In this document: positions 58,201 to 64,000 of the stretch, in pieces
Position numbering within the stretch: the stretch's first letter is position 1
Layout: every line of letters starts with the position of its first letter
Origin: Linanthus parryae
Taxonomy: Eukaryota; Streptophyta; Magnoliopsida; Ericales; Polemoniaceae
Assembly (NCBI GenBank): GCA_023055425.1
Contig: JALGPY010000003.1
Location: 67,626,991-67,690,990 of the forward strand
Length of the DNA stretch: 64,000 bases
Direction: 5' to 3'
The notes under the pieces: generated by a model
The model's input: the letters and a program-made list of their open reading frames with translations, nothing else
Told to the model about the DNA's origin: nothing
Databases searched by the model: none
Translations under genes and position numbers: made by a program

Positions 58201-61200
58201 TTGTATAAGTGTGGCATTTTAATTGGTTGTAGAGCACCACGTGGTGCTCTAATGGAGCACTAAAAAAATTATCCTCCCCAGAACTCCAAACAAAATCTGA
58301 GAGCAATCCATGTGAACTGCTGAAAATCGTCTTGGGCACAGGCAATACTGACATAAGATGAATGACGACGCCAACATACTCCAAATCAGAGTTAATCTAC
58401 TTCCAGTTGAGAGAAGCCTCGTCTTCCATCCATTCCAGAGACACGTTTCTAATTCCATTCCAACATTTTGTGAAACGAAGGATGAGTGGCAGCTTCATAG
58501 AGATGGGAGCTCTTAGGTACTGGGGAGGGAAAGGCTTGTAAGAGTAACCACGAAGCTAAAAGAGCTCGACGAATTTGAAGCACTGTATATGCCTCTCAGA
58601 AGCTGCTCTTTGTCGCACTAATACACTGACCTGAGACATCACACTAATGTTGACTGAGAGCAAACAGAGCCCATATTTGACCATGATCAAGCTGATTCCA
58701 GGCGGGGGAAGGAGAAAGAGGATCTCCCTTTGGTTGCATGAAAATACTGAAACAGCCGTCTCTGCAAGCTCACCGAGTAGCAAATATTATTCAGACATGA
58801 CGAAATAGATTGTCTCGGGAAGGACAAACCGATGAAGGACAACCAGAAGGGAATTTATCAACCTACAAATAACCAGACACACAGAAATACTTTGTTAACG
58901 AACCAGAGTGCAGTTGGTTCTATCTTTTTTTTTTTTTTTATATGGATTGTAACTAATATTACTCTCAAATGTTGGTCACGTAGCTAACAGCAGGTAAAAC
59001 ATGCTATGTATTTTATTTTACACTGCTCATCTTCTTGATGTAGCTAGAGTTTTTACTCGGATATGGATTGTAACTAACATTTACTATCATATGCTGGTCA
59101 GGTAGCTAACAACAAGTAATAACATGTTATGTATTACAATAATACTACTATTATAAAATCAAAATACTATAATTATTGATCTGTCATCAGTCCCCACTCT
59201 CCATGATTAAAACGACAGTATTCCACTTATGTCTGTAAATAGAACAATTGGGATGGAAAATGCGACCCAGTTCAGGTCCCTAATGTATTGTGCGATACAC
59301 AATACGTATCCCTCGATATAGTTCGATACACATTCATGTGCGATACAACCATTGATACGTAACGGTGATAGACTGCATGGTTTACTTACAAATGAGTCCA
59401 ATTCGCTCAAACGGTTTAAACATTTGGGTGTTCTTGGGTGGTTATAAATGGGTAACCTGTTAACCCGTGTATGACCCGTTTCAACCCGTTTACCATTCAA
59501 TGAAATTTAGTCTCCGTACAACTTAAACATGAGAACTTCAACCTACTGAAGACGAAGCCATTTGGGCACTACGCAAAAATAAACCATACTAGCAAAAAGG
59601 GGAATTTGTACATGACCATTGTGGTGGCATTAGTCACGGGTGGGAGAGGCAGAGCTGTGGATGGAGAAAGGATTTCACAGTCATTGTTGAGGTGGTGGTC
59701 TGGTGGAGTCAAGGATTCAAATAACCGGGCATGTCGTAACGTATTGGGCGATATGGAACGGTATCGGTAGGCACCGAAACCGGTTCACCCGTTACGGTAC
59801 ATGTGAACCGGATTCACGTACATAACGTCCGCTACGGACCGTTTCGCTCGGATAACCGGCAAAACACCCCGGTTTTTGGGCGATACGTTCTTATACCCTA
59901 AGTTTTCTGGTGATACCCTTGTTAACATTCACGTGCTTGGTTCCCGATTTCCGTTACGGTTTCTTCGATACGGGCCGATACCTTTATCCGCGACCGAAAT
60001 CGATACGTCGACCGATACCGTTATTTAAATCCTTGTGGAGTACATTCAATTTTGATGGGTTTTTAAAACAATGATTATTATCAAGGAGTACAACAAACAT
60101 TTAACATTATTGAATAAGAAAAAGAAATCGGAACCTTAAATTCAAAAGAATAAAATAGTTTAAGTTCGGGTTTATACGGGTTCAATGACCGATCAAACCC
60201 ACCACTTAACTACGGGTCTAAACGAGTGGGTAATATTTAAACGGGTGGGTTTCAACACGATTAAACCCTATGGACATGGGCGGGGGTTCATTTTGACACT
60301 TCTTGTATTATGTACTCCCTCCATCCTAGTGTGAGTGTCTTCCTCTCCTTAAAGTGATGTCCCAAAACGAGTGTCCTACTACCAAAAAGTTAATTACTTT
60401 TCTACTTTACTTCCCTACATACCCCTCTTCGCATCATTACTTTTTCACTTCCCAAGAAAAGTATCACATATAACTATGGACATTCTAGTAAATCTAGCAA
60501 GTCAAAAGCCCATCATTAATATTCGTGAAAAGTCCACCAAGACACTCAATTTGGGATGGAGGGAGAGATTATATGATTTATCAATGAGAAAACATCTGCA
60601 AGATGACTGTAGCAACATCTTTCTCCTGATTACATGATGAACTTGTGCAAGCAGTTTCTAGAATTGAAAAAATGAGTAGCGAGGACAATTTTTTTGCAAG
60701 TACATGGTGGTATTGAGCTTGAAGGTCATGGCTGTCATAGAACTCTTCTTCTTCTTATGGTGCTGATGATTTTTTCTTTCTTTGTTTTAGGGTTATCACG
60801 GGGACACGTCTAAGACTTTTCTTTGTGGAGATGTCAGTGAACCTATGAAACGGCTTGTCCAGGTATACTTTCTTAGTTTCTCTGCCTGTAGTTTTATTGT
60901 TTGTTGTTTCCCCTTCTGTCTTATTTTAGCATTCGAACATAGTAATGGGGCATTTTAAGTTTGGAGTGACCTGATAATCATGTGTGGTTGGTTATTGATT
61001 TCTTCACATATCTTTGTGGTTGGACATCACACAATAGACTTCCTTACATGCATTACCTCCTTCAATGTCTATGTCTAATCTTTTCTATCTATTTACATTC
61101 GACAATAAAGGTAACCGAGGAGTGTCTGGAGAGAGGGATAGCTGCTTGTAAAGATGGGGCTCTTTTCAGAAAAATTGGAAAAAGAATCAGGTCAGATTAT

Positions 61201-62343
61201 CTAGTTATGCGTAGCTTATGTGTACGCAAGAAGGTTCCGAGTTAACTTATGTAATGTAGTAGTCTTTAGACCTCAAAGTCTAGGCTGGTCAATGAGAACA
61301 AGGAATGCTTTTTCCTTGGTGAAATTGAAAAGCCTCGGGCCAGTGTATCTAGCTCCTTTATAGTCTTTACATCTGTCAATCCCGTTATTTGGGCAATCCC
61401 TTGGCTTAGTGATCATTGTTCGGTTTAAGCGTGTTATACATTTGCTGGCATGCAGAATTTTTTCTATTGATTCATATGACAATTTCTTGAACAGGTGACT
61501 AAATCCCTGGTTCGGTAGAACTAGACTCCTGAATTGCATAGGATTTATGATCTGTATGATTAGAATTCAATTTTTTTCTTACAGTAAATCTTTTTAATTG
61601 CTTCAGTGAACATGCTGATAAGTTTGGTTACGGCGTGGTTGATCGTTTTGTGGGCCATGGAATTGGGACTGTTTTCCATTCGGAACCAGCCATATATCAC
61701 CACAGTGAGTAACATTTTCATTTAACCTATAATTTCTTTCATGTAAATGTATTTTGACTTGGCAAACTGTACTGATTTAGTTAAGTTAAAGAAAGGATAA
61801 ACTACATGTCTGGTTTGTGTATTTTGGGCTTGATTTTTGTCACTCATGTGGTTCTAATTTGATGATTTTGATCCCCAAGTTTGTACGTTATCCAGTGTGA
61901 TTTATACATATACTCGTACATATTTGAGTGTGAACGAGTAAGTGGGCATTATCAGTGACTACTTTAAGTTAACTTTTCCCCCTCTACTTGCAGGTTAAGG
62001 GCTTCATCATCTTCTAATATTCCAACTAGTCAGACCTGTGTCTAAGGCACTATACAAATATATTTCAAACATGGTATATACTTCTGGGAAATTAGAATTT
62101 CAAAGTGTTGTTGAGATTGTATGATAAAACAGTGTGAGAAGTTATGATGTGATAGAGTGAGAAATGTGTAATAATATAAACTAACCACAGGAAGAGAATG
62201 CGTGGGAGTTGGATCCACCGATTTGAATTGATCATGTTGTCAAACATATAAGTGATCCAATGGTTGGAATTCAGTCAATCAAATGGTTCAAATGATATTT
62301 CACTGATTGTAGTAATACGCATGAAATGTATTAATTGTCACAC

Positions 62344-62377
<34 letters not shown>

Positions 62378-63094
62378 ATTCTGTGCTTTGTAAATTTTAA
62401 GCACCCTGTCAATCCTTTTTACAGCTCCTCTCCTTACCTCTTTAAGTACCATGCATGAACAACCGTGAAGCCTTACCTCTTTTGTCTTTCTTTTTCTAGA
62501 AAATTTTGTTCACTACCACTAAGTATAAAACTTCATTACCGATAGAAAGGAATGTAGTGACAAGGCAAGTAGTTAGAGCTGCAAAATGTACTTTTTCTAA
62601 CAAGGTCCTACTTCCACGATGGGAAGCTTCTGTGGCTCCAGGAGACCACCGCTGAGTCAGCTACTAAATTGAAACTTTCGACACGCTAAACCTAACTGGA
62701 AGGATATATGTACTTATATACAACGGGAGTAAAAGAGAAGTTATGAGATTCGCGTTAAATAATCGTTTTCTATCTATAAATTTACATGTAGCTCAAACAC
62801 CCACAAGGTAGTCGAACCCCCCAGGAGCACTTAATTGAGTCTGCTATGTGGCCAATTGAAAAATGTCCTTGTTTGAATTGGAACTGTCAATGAGCTACGC
62901 TTCAATACGACATATTTGTAAAGATGATTAACTGGAAACTTAGATTTACAAAATTGTTCATCATCTATAATTTTATTTTGCCGAAAAGTAAAAGTTATGC
63001 TGATTGCTTTGTAAACTCATAAAATGGATTTCTGTATTGTGAACAGGTAATGAGAATCCAGGTCACATGGTTGAAGGTCAAACTTTCACTATAG
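49208..63094 (+). CDS. MAP1: Methionine aminopeptidase type 1, organellar (exons 1-9, 3' end outside window)
   Basis: Removes the N-terminal methionine of newly made proteins. Coding exons: 49208-49343, 49535-49616, 50383-50617, 51272-51433, 51514-51555, 60791-60862, 61111-61190, 61607-61704, 63047-63094 (955 nt, 318 codons). All introns are GT/AG and phases agree. The N-terminus is Ser-rich with few acidic residues ([16 protein letters not shown]), like a plastid or mitochondrial presequence. The catalytic fold follows: [27 protein letters not shown] (substrate-binding His), first metal Asp in INIDV, second Asp in YHGDTS, and the metal His in GHGIG. The two C-terminal metal Glu residues fall in exons beyond 64000. 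[18 protein letters not shown] fits the plant organellar branch (MAP1B/C/D); I cannot fix the paralogue letter. Intron 5 is 9.2 kb because of transposons. The exons show no stop or frameshift, so the gene looks functional. Confidence 0.93.
51556..52349 (+). other. Intron 5 of the aminopeptidase gene, part before the Copia insertion
   Basis: Begins with donor GTAAGT. It contains a G run at 51918-51932 (preceded by GGGGT). From about 51950 the minus strand shows coding-like but unrecognised hydrophobic frames that may continue on the far side of the Copia (57430-58860). Confidence 0.6.
52373..52986 (+). other. GC-rich leader of the intron Copia
   Basis: Pyrimidine-rich sequence before gag. The string GCAGACCC is repeated near 52607, 52802 and 52901, with CCAAGTCCTC in the first and third, so part of the leader is an imperfect duplication. 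Open frames here carry no domain. Confidence 0.55.
52987..53670 (+). pseudogene. Intron Copia gag
   Basis: Starts at ATG 52987 ([17 protein letters not shown]), with [20 protein letters not shown] typical of a UBN2-type Copia gag. There is a frameshift near 53222, a 14-bp tandem duplication (53318-53331 and 53332-53345, GCGTGGTTGAAGTT) that shifts the frame again, and a stop at 53521-53523. The capsid part continues as [16 protein letters not shown] ... [17 protein letters not shown]. Confidence 0.8.
53563..54486 (+). pseudogene. Intron Copia gag end and protease
   Basis: 307 codons: a Gly/Asn/Gln-rich low-complexity tract (53700-53850) where many Copia gags have a zinc knuckle (none seen), then aspartic protease with [12 protein letters not shown] at about 54094-54129 and [17 protein letters not shown]. 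The following GAG-pre-integrase [10 protein letters not shown] is in another frame after TAG 54484-54486. Confidence 0.78.
54487..55822 (+). pseudogene. Intron Copia integrase
   Basis: Zinc finger ([15 protein letters not shown] ... CHACQISKH) at 54490-54610. The core changes frame near 54700 and then reads D (VHSDLWTSP), D (QCDLGGEFD) and E ([12 protein letters not shown], where NGxAER is usual), so the DDE residues remain but their neighbourhood is altered. The GKY/linker part [20 protein letters not shown] is followed by a Pro/Ser/Thr-rich linker with frameshifts. Confidence 0.8.
55647..57313 (+). pseudogene. Intron Copia RT and RNase H
   Basis: RT begins near 55790 ([12 protein letters not shown] ... 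WDLVPRP), with [12 protein letters not shown] and [11 protein letters not shown]. The frame breaks at about 56225-56275, where CCGTACTTGGTTTC appears twice. It continues with [13 protein letters not shown] at about 56338-56376 and [18 protein letters not shown]. RNase H follows: [46 protein letters not shown] and IFTKGLP, with all acidic residues visible. The stop is TAA 57312-57314, overlapping the LTR start. Confidence 0.85.
57299..57310 (+). other. Polypurine tract of the intron Copia
   Basis: ACTGCGGGGGAG directly before the 3' LTR start at 57311. Confidence 0.7.
57311..57429 (+). mobile_element. 3' LTR of the intron Copia
   Basis: 119 bp. The first 23 bases recur exactly at 52350-52372. 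The direct flank is TSD CTTAT. Confidence 0.78.
57430..58125. other. Intron 5 sequence between Copia and hairpin MITE
   Basis: No gene supported. The minus strand has a 125-codon and an 83-codon open frame with hydrophobic stretches and no domain I recognise. They may be remnants of one unit that includes 51950-52344 and 58273-58860 (see findings). Confidence 0.4.
58126..58272. mobile_element. 147-bp hairpin MITE with G-box palindromes
   Basis: Terminal inverted repeats of about 50 bp (ATAAATTTTTTAGTGCTCC against ATAATTTTTTTAGTGCTCC). CCTCCCCAGAA is repeated at 58115-58125 and 58273-58283, so the TSD is 9-11 bp, which suggests a Mutator-type origin (inference). Each arm carries the perfect 20-bp palindrome AGAGCACCACGTGGTGCTCT (58148-58167 and 58231-58250), centred on CACGTG. 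Confidence 0.82.
58273..58938. other. Intron 5 sequence after the hairpin MITE
   Basis: No gene supported on the + strand. Short minus-strand frames (58783-58556, 58458-58249) are not recognisable. A T run lies near 58925-58939. Confidence 0.4.
58939..59140. repeat. Imperfect direct duplication of about 80 bp
   Basis: ATATGGATTGTAACTAAYATT ... GTAGCTAACARCARGTAA ... CATGYTATGTATT is present at 58939-59015 and again at 59061-59140, separated by about 45 bp. Confidence 0.8.
59141..60314. repeat. Unclassified intronic repeat rich in CGATAC/CCGTTACGG and AACCCGTTT
   Basis: Non-coding. From 59290 to 60030 it is rich in CGATAC, ACGGT and CCGGTT strings. Around 59440-59500 (TAACCCGT ... TTCAACCCGTTT) and 60170-60290 (ACGGGTTCAATGACC ... 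AAACGGGTGGGTT) the two sides carry complementary AACCCGT/ACGGGTT strings, suggesting a decayed DNA transposon. I see no TSD. Confidence 0.4.
60315..60565. mobile_element. Stowaway-type MITE in intron 5
   Basis: 251 bp with ends CTCCCTCCATCC and GGATGGAGGGAG, the well-known Stowaway/Tc1-mariner terminal repeat. The left flank is TA as expected; the right flank reads AG, a change from TA. It lies about 225 bp before exon 6. Confidence 0.9.
61705..63046 (+). other. Intron 8 of the aminopeptidase gene with a poly-C tract
   Basis: 1342 bp, donor GTGAGT, acceptor GAACAG. It contains a 31-base C run at 62345-62375. Open frames across it are not genes. Confidence 0.75.
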
Positions 63095-64000
63095 GTAAGC
63101 GCTTTACAATGATATGTTACTGCTCTTCTACTATGTGCTTTCCGTTAATTAAATAACGAAGTAGCTCTGCTAATACAAAATTCAGCCAAATACTGCGTTA
63201 ACTTAGTTCTATATCTATTTGGGGACCACATCTTATTACCTGATTTTATGCTCTATATTTTTGATGCTCTAGACTCTTAGAGGGTCGAGGGAAAAATCAT
63301 AGAGGTCTTGGATGTACTATTATCTGTCAAGACAAGTTTATGGTTGTACTTCTAAGGTCTTGACATGGTTGTGTACAAGTGTAACTGTAGGAGTTAGACA
63401 TAAAGCAAGTTTTTAGTTCCTACCCATGTTATTGCGTCTATTCCTTGTGGTTTAATTGGATTTTTCATCTCTTGGCTTTTCACCTCCTAAGCTTCCCTAT
63501 ACTTTCATCTCGTACTGTCTTTTCTACTTTAGCTTCAATCTCTCTCCCGGCTCCTCTTGTGATTATCCTGTCACTTGAATTTTGTGCCCTCTTGCTGTCC
63601 CTTGTTTCCTGACAGATGCTTGCGCACAACAGATTGCTGTTTCAGGGTTCTGAAACAACAATGATTAAATAATCAATTCTACAGACACTTATTTGTACTG
63701 CTGATTGTACAATTTGGCATTACTTTTAACTTTGATAGGACATGAATTCTCTGTCGCAACCAATTAGCAAAGAAAACATCTGGTCACTGTCCATGTACCT
63801 GAGACCTTACTGAATAAGTTCAAAAAGACAATTTGCAAGCATACATGTCTTCAACTTTATTGCTCTACAGGGAAGGTTTATTATGTAGTTCTTGAGGTCC
63901 ATGTAATGTCTTGGCTCGATAAGTCATCCAAGTTTATTGTGTCACTTGATTCATGGCTCGATTCACGTCATCTATGTGAATTCTTGAGGTATTGCACGGA
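63095..64000 (+). other. Start of intron 9 of the aminopeptidase gene
   Basis: Begins GTAAGC after exon 9 (phase 1). I searched for the next exon, expected to encode the EP motif with the fourth metal ligand and the C-terminal FEHT segment, and did not find it, so it lies to the right of the window. Confidence 0.6.

Noticed and set aside
60371..60637. 88-codon + strand frame
   Set aside because: Mostly inside the Stowaway MITE; not a gene.
62252..62458. Frame with a poly-Pro tract
   Set aside because: Produced by the 31-base C run in intron 8.

Overview
The window is nuclear DNA of a plant, most likely a dicot. The evidence is large introns with GT/AG borders, plant lineages of LTR retrotransposons (Angela/BARE-type and SIRE-type Copia, a chromovirus-type Ty3), an L1-type LINE with a plant ORF1 (DUF4283-like), Stowaway and hAT-type MITEs, and one plant organellar gene. 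I cannot name the species. There are no bacterial genes, rRNA genes, tRNA genes or CRISPR arrays that I can support.

Layout, bases 1-43,200: a nest of retrotransposons whose order can be read from target-site duplications (TSDs) and interrupted reading frames. The oldest Angela-type Copia (called A1, + strand) survives as broken RT/RNase H pieces at 4355-5706, 8894-8933 and 39965-40118, plus a 3' LTR at 40119-41510. Into A1 went: another Angela element (A0, enters from the left edge, 3' LTR ends at 4354); a 3.2-kb Ty3-type solo LTR (5707-8893, TSD AAGGA); and a SIRE-type Copia (SIRE-B, minus strand, LTR to LTR 8934-39958, 6-bp TSD AGATGA). SIRE-B was itself hit by Angela A2 (10850-about 24337, truncated), a small chromodomain Ty3 fragment (about 24338-24935) and Angela A3 (28276-36807, complete LTR to LTR, TSD TCAGG). 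Angela A2 was then hit by SIRE-C (14560-22346, TSD GTAGA), which keeps long open pol and env-like frames. To the right of A1 lie a Ty3 LTR end with its primer-binding site (41511-42286) and an inverted relative of the solo LTR (42287-about 43206).

Bases 43,200-48,800: a badly degraded L1-type LINE on the + strand (ORF1 with DUF4283-like and zinc-knuckle remnants, then endonuclease, RT and RNase H-like remnants). A 139-bp MITE with an 8-bp TSD follows at 48837-48975.

Bases 49,208-64,000: the only conserved host gene, a type 1 methionine aminopeptidase with a plastid/mitochondrial-type presequence. Nine coding exons are visible and the last exons lie beyond the right edge. It would remove the starting methionine of proteins made in the organelle. 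All splice junctions seen are GT/AG and keep the frame. Its 9.2-kb fifth intron carries a short-LTR Copia (52350-57429, TSD CTTAT), a hairpin MITE with G-box palindromes (58126-58272), a Stowaway MITE (60315-60565) and other repeats.

How things relate: the transposons are independent insertions, not a working pathway. All Copia gag/pol frames have stops, frameshifts or deletions except the SIRE-C RT/RNase H frame. The SIRE-C env-like frame has one in-frame TAG. I found no convincing new host system. The most unusual signals are the SIRE extra ORF, the palindrome built around AAGGCCTT scattered through both SIRE copies, and the MITE hairpins around and inside the aminopeptidase gene.
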